52,759 nucleotides of DNA from Bdellovibrionota bacterium (GTDB taxonomy: Bacteria; Bdellovibrionota; Bdellovibrionia; Bdellovibrionales; JAMPXM01), in assembly GCA_963170185.1 (NCBI GenBank), contig CAUJGS010000114.1, positions 1-52,759 on the forward strand, written 5' to 3'. Within the stretch, counting starts at the first letter, position 1. Each line of letters opens with the position of its first letter. The position numbers and the translations under genes are program-made. The notes beneath the pieces are model-generated. The model had not been told where the DNA came from. It made no database searches and was given only the letters and a program-made list of their open reading frames with translations. This document shows, piece by piece, positions 34,001 to 42,852 of the stretch.

Positions 34001-34378
34001 TTAGTCCTCACCATCTTCGAATGGAATCAACGTCCCATCACAAGTGATCAGAACACCGCGCCAGCACTGGGCCGCCGGAGCGCAGTAACCTTCCCAAAGG
34101 GTCGCGACCCACTTTCCAGTTTGAGAATTGAACCAGGTTCTTGCAACCCGAGTTTTTGCTTCTTCGCAAAGCGTGCGATCATCTTCCGTTTCAAATGGGA
34201 GTCCGCAATACTCCGTCTCAGCATGAGCCATCGCAAGGCGCTTGGCCTCGGATTCCGAGATACATGCAGCCACACCGGCACCCTGTGCCTGACTATGACC
34301 GGACTCAAAAACAGCGAGTCCAACAACAACAGCGAGACCCATTGCTAAAGCGATAACCTTGAGGCGATTTTCAAACAT
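34001..34378 (-). CDS. Small exported Cys-containing protein
   Basis: 125 residues with hydrophobic signal segment (VIALAMGLAVVVGLAVF) and six Cys in the mature part, giving potential disulfides. GGAGGAAAAT is placed immediately before ATG 34378, so this start is preferred to a longer frame from 34534. Function not recognised. Confidence 0.65.
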   Translation of the reverse strand: MFENRLKVIALAMGLAVVVGLAVFESGHSQAQGAGVAACISESEAKRLAMAHAETEYCGLPFETEDDRTLCEEAKTRVARTWFNSQTGKWVATLWEGYCAPAAQCWRGVLITCDGTLIPFEDGED

Positions 34379-34437
34379 ATTTTCCTCCGCGCTCACCTTA
34401 ACTAACGAGGTCTTGGGAGGTCGAAAAGCAGAGGCGT

Positions 34438-35208
34438 TTAGGTCGTAGATTCTACAAGCGATTTCCAGTGTACACCGGCGGCATCGAGCAAAAGTGTCAT
34501 GGGAGCCAATGGCCCAACCTCCGGCCCTAGCCAAGACCCGAGATTTAAGCTTCTCGCTTCCTCAGACTCTCTCGGGTTCCAAGTGTAATCGTCGCGGACG
34601 TGTACATGCCCCGAGATCAGAAAATCAAATGGCTCTTCGTCATAGGCATGCGCCGCATGAGTGCGAATCATCTTTTGGATCGCGCCCTCATCACGAGCTT
34701 TCATATGAGACGAAGTCCATTTGCGGCTCGAACGACTCATACGATCGCCGATCTGCTGAATCGACTCACCCGGAAGGTTTTTGGAAAGCCACGCAAACGT
34801 CTTGGACCTCAGCACTTCGCGCAAGATGAGATACCCGCGATCATCCGGATTCATCTGATCACCGTGCTCCACGCGCACCCGCCAGCCAGCGAGATCAAAA
34901 TAGCGCGCACTATCGTGCACCACAGCGCCCAGTTCTCTTTCCCAAATTTCCGCCAAGTGCAGATCGTGGTTGCCCTCGAAGTAGTGAACTTGCACGCCCT
35001 TTGCCGTTAAACGTTTCACGGTCTCGCAAGCGCGAGCAAAACGTCGGACAAAGTAACGATCGGAACCAAACCAGAGATCAAAAATGTCGCCCACTAAAAA
35101 CACATGGGTCGTTTGGTCGCGCTCACGCGCCTCTAAAAACTCGCAGAATTTTGCGTACCGCCCATCCTCTTCAGAAAGAAGATGAAGGTCTGAAACAAAC
35201 CAAACCAT
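34438..35208 (-). CDS. lpxH: UDP-2,3-diacylglucosamine diphosphatase-like metallophosphoesterase (LpxH family)
   Basis: 256 residues with the calcineurin-like phosphoesterase motifs: SDLHL at residue 6, GDIFDLWFG, EGNHDLHL, VEHGDQMN and SGHVHVR. The order and spacing fit LpxH, which cleaves UDP-diacylglucosamine to lipid X in lipid A synthesis; GNHD rather than the usual GNRD is a difference. A general phosphoesterase is the alternative. It is transcribed in the same direction as, and before, the small Cys-rich gene. Confidence 0.72.
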   Translation of the reverse strand: MVWFVSDLHLLSEEDGRYAKFCEFLEARERDQTTHVFLVGDIFDLWFGSDRYFVRRFARACETVKRLTAKGVQVHYFEGNHDLHLAEIWERELGAVVHDSARYFDLAGWRVRVEHGDQMNPDDRGYLILREVLRSKTFAWLSKNLPGESIQQIGDRMSRSSRKWTSSHMKARDEGAIQKMIRTHAAHAYDEEPFDFLISGHVHVRDDYTWNPRESEEARSLNLGSWLGPEVGPLAPMTLLLDAAGVHWKSLVESTT

Positions 35209-35270
35209 ACCCGTAAAGTGCCACCTTCCTTTTTGAAATGCAACGCAGCAAGCCTTTAGAAAGTGGCAAT

Positions 35271-35302
35271 AAAAAAGGCTGGAACTGATTTCAGTTCCAG
35301 CC
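35271..35302 (-). terminator. Rho-independent terminator of the ftsZ end of the dcw cluster
   Basis: A perfect 12-bp stem (GGCTGGAACTGA with TCAGTTCCAGCC; 35277-35288 and 35291-35302) is followed on the minus strand by TTTTTTATT. It lies about 65 bases beyond the ftsZ stop, where it would end the division operon transcript. A second short stem (CTGATCA/TGATCAG) overlaps the ftsZ stop at 35353-35371. Confidence 0.9.
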
Positions 35303-35367
35303 TCTTAAGCGGACTTTCGCGACCTGGCGGAAACGGTGACCGCCAAGCCGCGCTGATCAAAGAGTGA

Positions 35368-37014
35368 TCAGACGGTCGGGTTCTCCGACTCTTCCTCGCG
35401 CGACTTGCGACGAAGGAACGTCGGCACATCGAGATTCTTTGGATCAAATGGACTACGAACGATTTCGCTAGCTAAGCGGCGAGCCGCCTCAAGCGAGCTT
35501 TCTGGTCCTTCAACATCCATAGTCAGTTGCTCGGGCTGCGGGCTTCCGGCACGACGGGCCTGCGACTCACGATACTGACGGACTTTTTGCAGAAGAAGAT
35601 CGCGCGGCAAAGGCTTTTCACCTTCGCCTGGCGCAGCCGAACCATTTAAGTTCATGACTGGGCCTTCCTCTTGCGAAGCCAATGACTGCGCTGGGTTCAT
35701 CATCGGACTGGGAACCGGAGCTGGCGCCGTCATCACCGAACCCGCTGGCGCGATCGGCTGAGCGTACTCAGCGGCCGGCGGCGGGTTCATCGGAAAATTT
35801 GGCGTCACCCCCGCGCCTGCATGCTGGGGCGCGTAGGCACCTGGCTGCGGCATCGTCGGCCACGAAGTCGGCTGCACATGTGGCATCGCCTGGTGCGGGG
35901 CCTGAGCCGGCATCTGGTTTGACGGCATATAAGCCGGTTGCGGCGCTGGCGCGGCTGGCATGTGGCTTGTCGCCATCGCGTTCATCTGTTGAGAAGAACG
36001 AACTTGGTGTTGAAGCGCCTGCATCTGCGCCAAGTGTTCGTTTGCTTGCATGACCGCCGGATCAAGACCGAAGCCCGTCGCGATCACCGTGATTTGGATT
36101 TCGTCGCCAAGCGACTCATCGATCACGGCACCGAAGATCACTTCGGCCGACTCGTGAGCCGCCTCTGTGATCAACGTCGTCGCTTCGTTCACTTCGTTCA
36201 TCAGAAGATCAGCACCCGAGATATTGACGACGATGCCGGTTGCGCCATCGATCGAAATATTCTCAAGAAGCGGTGAGCTGATTGCCGCTGTCGCCGCTTC
36301 GACTGCGCGATTTTCACCGCGAGCGCGACCCGTTCCCATGATCGCCATGCCTTTAGCAGCCATGACCGTGCGGATATCGGCGAAATCAAGGTTGATGTAA
36401 CCGCGAACGTTGATGAGATCCGAGATCCCTTTCACCGCGTGCAAGAGAACTTCGTCAGCGCGTTTGAAGCTATCAACCAAAGTCGTGCGGTCGTTAGAAA
36501 CCGACAAGAGCTTTTGGTTTGGAATAACGATCAAGGTGTCGACGTTCTCACGAAGCTCCGCGATTCCAGAATCGGCGTTGCGCATGCGCTTTTTGCCTTC
36601 AAACAAGAACGGACGAGTTACAACACCGATTGTGAGAGCGCCAAGTTCGCGTGCGATTTTCGCGACGATTGGAGCCGCACCAGTTCCTGTTCCGCCGCCC
36701 ATGCCGGCAGTAACAAAAACCATGTCCGCGCCTTCGAGAGCTTCAACGATATCGTTGTAACTTTCGATCGCCGAACGTTTTCCGATTTCTGGGTTCGCGC
36801 CAGCGCCGAGGCCTTTTGTGAGTTCGCTGCCCAGGTTGATCTTTCTTGAAGCTTTGTGCGAAGCAAGAACCTGACGGTCAGTGTTCGCCACCACGAATTC
36901 GACGCCCTGAAGTCCGCCGTCGATCATCGTCGTGATCGCGTTGTTACCGCCGCCGCCGACACCGACGACTTTGATATTCGCGCCGATATTGATGTTTTCT
37001 TCTAGCTCAAACAT
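35368..37014 (-). CDS. ftsZ: Cell division protein FtsZ
   Basis: 548 residues; the tubulin-like GTPase that forms the division ring. GGGGNNAI near residue 20, [22 protein letters not shown] (tubulin signature) and [14 protein letters not shown] are intact. After the globular part (about 318) comes an exceptionally long linker of about 190 residues, rich in Gln, Met, Pro and Ala. The conserved C-terminal peptide that binds FtsA ([10 protein letters not shown]) is near the end, followed by an acidic tail. GGAGGGG precedes the ATG. It ends the cluster. Confidence 0.97.
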   Translation of the reverse strand: MFELEENINIGANIKVVGVGGGGNNAITTMIDGGLQGVEFVVANTDRQVLASHKASRKINLGSELTKGLGAGANPEIGKRSAIESYNDIVEALEGADMVFVTAGMGGGTGTGAAPIVAKIARELGALTIGVVTRPFLFEGKKRMRNADSGIAELRENVDTLIVIPNQKLLSVSNDRTTLVDSFKRADEVLLHAVKGISDLINVRGYINLDFADIRTVMAAKGMAIMGTGRARGENRAVEAATAAISSPLLENISIDGATGIVVNISGADLLMNEVNEATTLITEAAHESAEVIFGAVIDESLGDEIQITVIATGFGLDPAVMQANEHLAQMQALQHQVRSSQQMNAMATSHMPAAPAPQPAYMPSNQMPAQAPHQAMPHVQPTSWPTMPQPGAYAPQHAGAGVTPNFPMNPPPAAEYAQPIAPAGSVMTAPAPVPSPMMNPAQSLASQEEGPVMNLNGSAAPGEGEKPLPRDLLLQKVRQYRESQARRAGSPQPEQLTMDVEGPESSLEAARRLASEIVRSPFDPKNLDVPTFLRRKSREEESENPTV

Positions 37015-37074
37015 ATAACCCCTCCGTTTAGGTTCCTTGCCCGAGACGCGTTCTGCATCCCGCTAGCCACAGCA

Positions 37075-38529
37075 CTACGAAAGCGCGCCTCCGAAAAAGT
37101 CCTTCACTTTACGAGCAACCATTTCGATCGACTTGTCGATCGTGGCACCCATCCCCGTGAGGTCTCCTTCGCGGCTCGCTTGCGCCAGACGCTGTTTCTC
37201 TTGTGGTGACAAATTTTCGATCCCATAAACCAACAATCCCACCGTGGTCGCGAACTCAGGGCTCTTGACCACATCTGTGAGACCGCCAATACGCTCGGGA
37301 ACTCCGCGGCGCACCGGCACTTCGCAAATAAACTCACCCATTTCGCACAAGCCCTCGAGAAGGCTCGCACCACCGGTGAGAACAATTCCTGATCCGATCT
37401 GATTTGCTAATCCTGAACGGCGGATCTCTTGCCAAATCAAGAGAACCGTCTCTTCCGCTCGCGGTTCGATGACTTCGCAAAGATCGCGACGAAGCAGTGA
37501 GCGCGGCTTACGACCGCCAACACCCTCGACCTCAATCGTCTCGTTTTCATCGACAAGATCCGCGATTGCGCAGCCAAACTTCTTCTTCACAAGCTCGGCC
37601 GCCGCCTGTGGAGTTCTTAACCCCATAGCCACGTCTTGCGTGAAGTGAGCACCGCCGACCGGGATCGTCGCCGTGTGCGCCACCGCGCCCGCAACATATG
37701 TCATGATGTCGCTTGTACCGCCGCCGATATCGACAACCGAAACGCCAAGCTTGCGCTCGTCTTCCGACAAAACAGCGAGCGACGACGCCAATTGCTGAAG
37801 CACGAGACCGCGGACGTGAAGCCCTGCTTTTTCCGCGCACTTAATAATGTTCTGCAACGCCGTTTGTCCCGCCGTGATGATGTGGACATTTGCCTCGAGG
37901 CGAACACCCGACATTCCGATTGGATCCGAGATTCCAGCTTGCTCATCGATTTTGTATTCACGAGGAAGAACGTGCAGAACCTGACGGTCGCTAGGAACCG
38001 CGACGGCTTTTGCCGCTTCGATGACTCGTGCGATGTCGTCGGCCTTCACTTCGCGATTGCGAATCGCGATCATACCGCGGGAATCAAACGACTTCACGTG
38101 GCTACCACCAACCGCGAGGTAAACATCCTGCACGCGATAGCCAGCCATCAACTCGGCTTCTTCGCGCGCTTTTGCAATCGCTTCGATCGTCGACTCAACA
38201 TTGACGACCACGCCCTGACGAATGCCATTGGACGGCGCCGTGCCGAGCCCCACGATCTCAAGCTGCAAGTCCCCAGTAGGGAGGCTTGCAATCACAGGCA
38301 CGCTGGAGCCGGCCGCTTTTGCACCGCCGCCGACATGAGATGTCGACATATGATTGTGGTTCTGGTTTGCGTATCGCAAAAGGCCGATCACGACCGAGAC
38401 TTTGGTCGAGCCGATATCCAACCCCGCGAGTACTATTTCACTCGCCGGCGGTCTTTCACGCAGAGTGTCGCGAACCGATGCGCCTGCTGCGCCATTGGAA
38501 CGATCTGTTGCCGATCGGTCAAAAGTCAT
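37075..38529 (-). CDS. ftsA: Cell division protein FtsA
   Basis: 484 residues; the actin-like membrane tether of FtsZ. GLDIGSTKVSVVIG, VVDIGGGTSDIMTYV and GIVLTGGASLLEG are the nucleotide-binding signatures. It ends with an amphipathic helix (EMVARKVKDFFGG) expected to insert in the membrane. A Asn/His/Gly-rich insertion at about residues 55-75 is unusual. I start at ATG 38529, where GGGGG lies upstream; an earlier ATG pair at 38571 adds 14 residues. It lies 60 bases before ftsZ. Confidence 0.95.
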   Translation of the reverse strand: MTFDRSATDRSNGAAGASVRDTLRERPPASEIVLAGLDIGSTKVSVVIGLLRYANQNHNHMSTSHVGGGAKAAGSSVPVIASLPTGDLQLEIVGLGTAPSNGIRQGVVVNVESTIEAIAKAREEAELMAGYRVQDVYLAVGGSHVKSFDSRGMIAIRNREVKADDIARVIEAAKAVAVPSDRQVLHVLPREYKIDEQAGISDPIGMSGVRLEANVHIITAGQTALQNIIKCAEKAGLHVRGLVLQQLASSLAVLSEDERKLGVSVVDIGGGTSDIMTYVAGAVAHTATIPVGGAHFTQDVAMGLRTPQAAAELVKKKFGCAIADLVDENETIEVEGVGGRKPRSLLRRDLCEVIEPRAEETVLLIWQEIRRSGLANQIGSGIVLTGGASLLEGLCEMGEFICEVPVRRGVPERIGGLTDVVKSPEFATTVGLLVYGIENLSPQEKQRLAQASREGDLTGMGATIDKSIEMVARKVKDFFGGALS

Positions 38530-38658
38530 CCGTAACCCCCAGTCCTTTCTCCTGTGCCCTTCACGCATCATGCATGTCGGTTTTGCTAGAGGAGAGCTTG
38601 TAGGAACCGGTAAAATCCTGTTTCACGAAACCAGACTGTGTCTGGCCTCGTCTTAAGG

Positions 38659-39438
38659 CTACGGACGGTGCTGCGCCCTGACAACAACTTTCTTGACGGA
38701 AGTCGAATCCACGATGCGGGCCCGCCTGCCCTGACTCGACAGATAGTTGAGGACGTGTTCGACCCGGACCAGCTTTTTCTCGATCTGGGTCTCACCCAAA
38801 ATGATTTCGGTACGCGGCGAAAGCAGGACCAAAGAGAAGCCATTGTTCCAAATAATTTCGGCGATGTTCGAACGATCCAGCACGCCGTTTTCCGGAAGAG
38901 CTTTGATCAGCTGAACAGCCTTTGCGCGAATCTCCGGATTCTTCAAAAACAAATCCCCACGCAAGAACGGAACATCAGGGACCACTTGCGCCGTCCACTC
39001 TTCCATCAGCTCTCCGTCTTCGGTGATCGGTCTCAAACCCGAACCCTTAGGAAGCACGACAGCCAGTGGTCGCTTAGGTGTGATGGAAACCACAAGACGA
39101 TCCGGAAACACGCGTTGCAGACGAGCATCCGCGATCCAAGAGAGCGATCGAATCGAAGCCCCCAGCGATTCCAGATTGATTTCCCAAGGGCGTTTTCCAA
39201 GGACGTTGCTCAAGCGTACGCCAATGTCGGCCTCGATTGAGCGCGCGATCTCGACTTCCATTTTTCCTTGGTCCAGGCGCGGCCGCCACTCCAGCGGAAT
39301 GGCCTGAACGGCGAAGACTCGCGAATGCGAGAGAGCGAAAAACAACGCCCCCGCCACCAAACAAATCATCACCGCACCGAGGGCTATCGGCGCGGCTTGC
39401 GAGAAACGAGTTTTTTTAGGTTTCGCTTGTGGGTCCAA
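38659..39438 (-). CDS. ftsQ: Cell division protein FtsQ
   Basis: 259 residues: a short cytoplasmic tail, one membrane span (PIALGAVMICLVAGALFFAL), then a POTRA domain (RPWEINLESLGASIRSLSWI, ARLQRVFPDRLVVSITPKRP) and the FtsQ beta domain. These match the family, and the position before ftsA supports it. The only start in a good place is a TTG at 39438, which needs confirmation. A 129-base gap with small stem-loops (e.g. CCAGAC-TGT-GTCTGG at 38631) separates it from ftsA. Confidence 0.88.
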   Translation of the reverse strand: MDPQAKPKKTRFSQAAPIALGAVMICLVAGALFFALSHSRVFAVQAIPLEWRPRLDQGKMEVEIARSIEADIGVRLSNVLGKRPWEINLESLGASIRSLSWIADARLQRVFPDRLVVSITPKRPLAVVLPKGSGLRPITEDGELMEEWTAQVVPDVPFLRGDLFLKNPEIRAKAVQLIKALPENGVLDRSNIAEIIWNNGFSLVLLSPRTEIILGETQIEKKLVRVEHVLNYLSSQGRRARIVDSTSVKKVVVRAQHRP

Positions 39439-39476
39439 TCACTTTAATTGAACCCCTCAAGACTCTTAAACACAAG

Positions 39477-40877
39477 TTAGATTGCGCCCGTGGTACCGCA
39501 GACCAGGGAATCCGTACGCAGGCCATCTAGAAGGCCAGCCAGGTAAACCCGAAGCTCCATTTCCATACAACCGCCAATCTTTCGGATGGATGGGAACGTT
39601 TCCCCGTCAGTCAGATCCACGCCCACGGTGTTACGTTTTACACTGGCGAAATTGATGTCCTTCAATAACACTTCCGATGGCAATAGCTCGGGGTTCACGC
39701 GGCGTTGAATCTGACCGATGTACATCAGCAAGGTCCAGTTTTGCGCCTCCATGGCCGACGCCACAACCGCGGGCGAAACGTTGCCGGACGCGGTAAACAA
39801 CGGATTGCCGTCAACGGAGCCCAATGATCCTCGACGAATGTTCAACATCTCCATCAACACAATCGCCGCACGATCAAACTCAGCAAATCCCAGCGAGTTC
39901 GAGGACGGTGAATTGCGATACTTCAATCGCGGAGAAGCACCGGCAACGACTTGAACCATCGTTCCACACCGGAAATGCCCGGTTCGAACCTCTCCGATAG
40001 CTTGACACGTATCAGGAGTCCATTCAGCCAGCGCGGCCGGCAGCATCGAAAATGTCTTTTGCAAGAACGCCGACGCCTCGGAGATTTCATCTTGAGACTT
40101 AGCAGCCACGATCCTGTTAAAAATTCCCCACGCGAAATAGTTTTGCATTTCACGTGTCAACTCTTCGCCCAACGACTTCTGCGGGGCATGACGTTTCATC
40201 ACGACCATGGCAGGTTCACAGAGCCTGTGCCCCTGAAAGTTCATATATTGACGTAAGAGCTCTGTATTTCCGCTGGAGAACACAGCTTCAATCCGTCGCT
40301 CGTCGCAAGATTCGATTGTCACACGACTATCAAGACCACTGAGGGCAATCATGAGGCGTGTCGAACGCACATAGTCCGCATCCTCGAGACCAATCAGAGG
40401 CACTAATTCGTGCAGCAGAAGGGCTTCGTGCTTTTCAGACAAGTTTTGTGATTTGCTCGACCAGTACGAGCGTTTCACTTCCAAGCGACGAGGTTTTTCG
40501 TGAGGGTAGTTGGCCATATCTTTCGGCTCACCCTTCACCATTGGCTGATCTACCATTTCAATCCGTAGCTCGCCCTGCTCAATCAGCTTACAGAGTCCAG
40601 AGATCACATCGATAGACTTGCCATTGCGATCAACAGCTTCCATCGCGCTATTGAGGATCGCACCACGTAGTTTACGTGCGCGAAAGCAAATGCCCTCGAT
40701 CTCACGAACGACTTCGATTGCTTGCGTGTCGCCGCCGTAGCCTTCTTTCCATTCGGTCGAAGGACCACCAGCCGCTGTTCCACCACCCGCGGGGTTCAAT
40801 TGATTCGCCGGACTGCACGCCGTCGCCAGCACAACCGCCGGCAGGACCATTAGAAGTTTCGATTTCAGTGATTTCAT
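39477..40877 (-). CDS. Large predicted lipoprotein, coupled to TIGR02147-type regulator
   Basis: 466 residues with signal peptide and a lipobox-like LATAC. The mature protein is mixed helix/strand with a conserved-looking ALLLHELVPLIGLEDADYVRS stretch near residue 160, similar to the HE-containing stretch I associate with Bdellovibrio proteins found beside TIGR02147 regulators (recalled, not checked); several Cys are scattered through it. It starts at ATG 40877, overlapping the regulator stop as ATGA. It sits between the murB and ftsQ genes, where no such gene is usual. Function unknown. Confidence 0.7.
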   Translation of the reverse strand: MKSLKSKLLMVLPAVVLATACSPANQLNPAGGGTAAGGPSTEWKEGYGGDTQAIEVVREIEGICFRARKLRGAILNSAMEAVDRNGKSIDVISGLCKLIEQGELRIEMVDQPMVKGEPKDMANYPHEKPRRLEVKRSYWSSKSQNLSEKHEALLLHELVPLIGLEDADYVRSTRLMIALSGLDSRVTIESCDERRIEAVFSSGNTELLRQYMNFQGHRLCEPAMVVMKRHAPQKSLGEELTREMQNYFAWGIFNRIVAAKSQDEISEASAFLQKTFSMLPAALAEWTPDTCQAIGEVRTGHFRCGTMVQVVAGASPRLKYRNSPSSNSLGFAEFDRAAIVLMEMLNIRRGSLGSVDGNPLFTASGNVSPAVVASAMEAQNWTLLMYIGQIQRRVNPELLPSEVLLKDINFASVKRNTVGVDLTDGETFPSIRKIGGCMEMELRVYLAGLLDGLRTDSLVCGTTGAI

Positions 40878-41671
40878 TGGATATCCCCCGCGTTGTTTGT
40901 AACCGGGAAGAACGAAACCGTGATCTGATAAACCGAGTTCTTCGAACGCGACTCTTCCTGAAGATACGTCGCAAAGGCACGCTGGAAAGCCACGATTTTT
41001 TCTTTGGCCGATGGCACCAGCTCTTGATCGATAGCCAAAGTCATAGAACCTTGCAGACGTTTTTCCACCGGGATGTTTTCCAGTGCATTAAGTGCGAGGT
41101 TCAGCACTTGGGTTTGCAGCTTGCGAAGAGCGATGCTCGTGTACTGACCGCTCGAATTCGAAACGTTTCCGGAGTTATCGCGCCACTGCCCTTCGGGAGT
41201 GACTTCCAACATTCCCAGACGAATCAGACGCTCACGCGCCTCGACGACCTCGGAATAAGTGATACCAAGAGTTTTCGCGATCCAACGCTCGTCGGATTGA
41301 AAACCCTCCATCGCCACCATTTCCAGAATCGCATAGTGATACCAATCGGCGATCACCTGAAACTGGTCGGCCATGTCACGCATCTGAGTCGATGTGTTTT
41401 TAAGCTCTCGGAAAAGTGTTTCTTGTTTGCGGAAGCTACGTTTGCGATCCTCGGCCGAAGCCAGACGAGCGCGCTCGACCGGGCCAAGCGACATTCGTTC
41501 GCAGATCTTTTCAAAACGCTTGGGGCTTACGCCCACTTGGCCGCGAAGAATCTTTGAAAGCAGCGAAGGGTTCATCTGAAGGTGCTTGGCAAAACTCCTA
41601 AGCGAATAACGCGGGTTTGTTTTGCAGCGACGGACCAGTTCATCCTGGAGATACGTGCGAATCGTTTCCAT
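40874..41671 (-). CDS. TIGR02147 / DUF4423-family transcriptional regulator
   Basis: 265 residues. The N-terminus is an HTH of the family (YSLRSFAKHLQMNPSLLSKI and LRGQVGVSPKRFEKI, residues about 22-55). The rest is the DUF4423 domain, with a winged-helix-like middle (WIAKTLGITYSEVVEARERL) and a C-terminal Q-S-rich and strand region. It is a DNA-binding regulator known mainly in Bdellovibrio and Fibrobacter relatives, usually encoded beside a secreted protein. Here its partner is the overlapping lipoprotein. A palindrome CATGA-G-TCATG lies at 41721, about 50 bases upstream, and may be its operator. Confidence 0.85.
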   Translation of the reverse strand: METIRTYLQDELVRRCKTNPRYSLRSFAKHLQMNPSLLSKILRGQVGVSPKRFEKICERMSLGPVERARLASAEDRKRSFRKQETLFRELKNTSTQMRDMADQFQVIADWYHYAILEMVAMEGFQSDERWIAKTLGITYSEVVEARERLIRLGMLEVTPEGQWRDNSGNVSNSSGQYTSIALRKLQTQVLNLALNALENIPVEKRLQGSMTLAIDQELVPSAKEKIVAFQRAFATYLQEESRSKNSVYQITVSFFPVTNNAGDIQ

Positions 41672-41916
41672 TCCTAAAACTCCGTAATAGACAGAAAATT
41701 ATGCAACGCGTCGAAAGATACATGAGTCATGTGGGAAAGTCGAGATTTGAAACAGACGTTTCAGCAGAGACCTGTCATTTTTTACAATCTGCCCAGGATA
41801 TCGCCGGAAAAATCGGCTCTATTGCCGTTAATTTCGATATGAATGATGGTGACGGCCGTTGTCATTTTGCTCAATCGGCGTCCGCCAACAGGTTTGTGAC
41901 ACACGTTAAGCGAGCA
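41672..41916. promoter_or_regulatory. AT-rich promoter region of the regulator-lipoprotein operon
   Basis: A 245-base non-coding gap between murB and the regulator start, lower in GC than the flanking genes. It contains the palindrome CATGAGTCATG (41721-41731) and the inverted repeat GAAAC-AGAC-GTTTC (41749-41762), and GGAGTTTTAGGA directly before the regulator ATG. Likely an operator and promoter; no clear -35/-10 can be named. Confidence 0.45.
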
Positions 41917-42852
41917 TTAAGCCCAATCGCCAAGCCAAACGACCTCAGTTTTGAGCTCGATTCCGGCTTTTTCCCGAACGGTTTTCTGAACGTGGCGAAT
42001 CACCTGGGCGATCTCCGAGGCCGTTGCAGCCCCCGTATTGACGATGAAGTTCGCGTGTTTTTCGCTAACCTTGGCGCCACCCACGGCAAAACCTTTTAGG
42101 CCCGCCGCCTCGACAACCCGCCCGGCACTTGTTCCCGGAGGATTCACAAAAACACTTCCGCAAGACGGCATATCAAGTGGCTGTTTCGTGAGTCGAACCT
42201 GATTGGCCGAGCGTACACGCGAAAGCACATCCTCTTTTGGCTCATGAGGCCAAGACATCCAAACTTTGGCTATAAGACTGGCCCCCGCGGCTTCGCGCCA
42301 GCCCTCGCAGTGTCGATAGCTCCAGGTAAGCTCACGGGCCAGCATCTTCTTCTTTTGAATCTGGCCGTCCGAGTTCCAATTCCAAACCTCAACAGCGTCC
42401 GTGATCTCGACAAACTCGCGAGGCTTAAGCATCTCGCCAATCCCGGCGTTCATCACCACCCCGCCGCCGACGTCGCCAGGCAGACCCGCAAGAAAAATAG
42501 CCGGCTCGAGCTTGTTTTTTAAGAAGGTTTTTAACAGCTCGGATTTCGATGTTCCCGAAAGGGCTTCTATAGAAAGACGACCGTCACGAACTTCGGCGCT
42601 CAAGCCACTAAACTTTTTAAGAGCGATCACGAGTCCGCGAATTCCTTTATCAGAGATCAAAACGTTGGTGCCGCCACCAAGAATCGTGATCGGCAGTCCT
42701 CGCTCACAGCCAAACGCGATGCCGGCGCTAAGATCTTCCTCGCTCTGCGGCTCTACGAGAAAGTCTGCGGGGCCTCCGACCAGCCACGACGTGTAGGGCG
42801 AAAGCCTCACGTTCTCGCGCACAACCGCGGCCTGGGTCGTTGGTTCTTTCAC
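41917..42852 (-). CDS. murB: UDP-N-acetylenolpyruvoylglucosamine reductase
   Basis: 311 residues; FAD enzyme making UDP-MurNAc. FAD-binding TSWLVGGPADFLV, GGGTNVLISD, then CGSVFVNP with the catalytic Ser, and the C-terminal ELKTEV Glu. The length is that of short type II MurB. The GTG start overlaps the murC stop (GTGA). Confidence 0.95.
   Translation of the reverse strand: MKEPTTQAAVVRENVRLSPYTSWLVGGPADFLVEPQSEEDLSAGIAFGCERGLPITILGGGTNVLISDKGIRGLVIALKKFSGLSAEVRDGRLSIEALSGTSKSELLKTFLKNKLEPAIFLAGLPGDVGGGVVMNAGIGEMLKPREFVEITDAVEVWNWNSDGQIQKKKMLARELTWSYRHCEGWREAAGASLIAKVWMSWPHEPKEDVLSRVRSANQVRLTKQPLDMPSCGSVFVNPPGTSAGRVVEAAGLKGFAVGGAKVSEKHANFIVNTGAATASEIAQVIRHVQKTVREKAGIELKTEVVWLGDWA

Noticed and set aside
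37636-38535. 299-residue plus-strand open frame
   Set aside because: It is antisense to ftsA, rich in Arg/His/Cys, with no domain.
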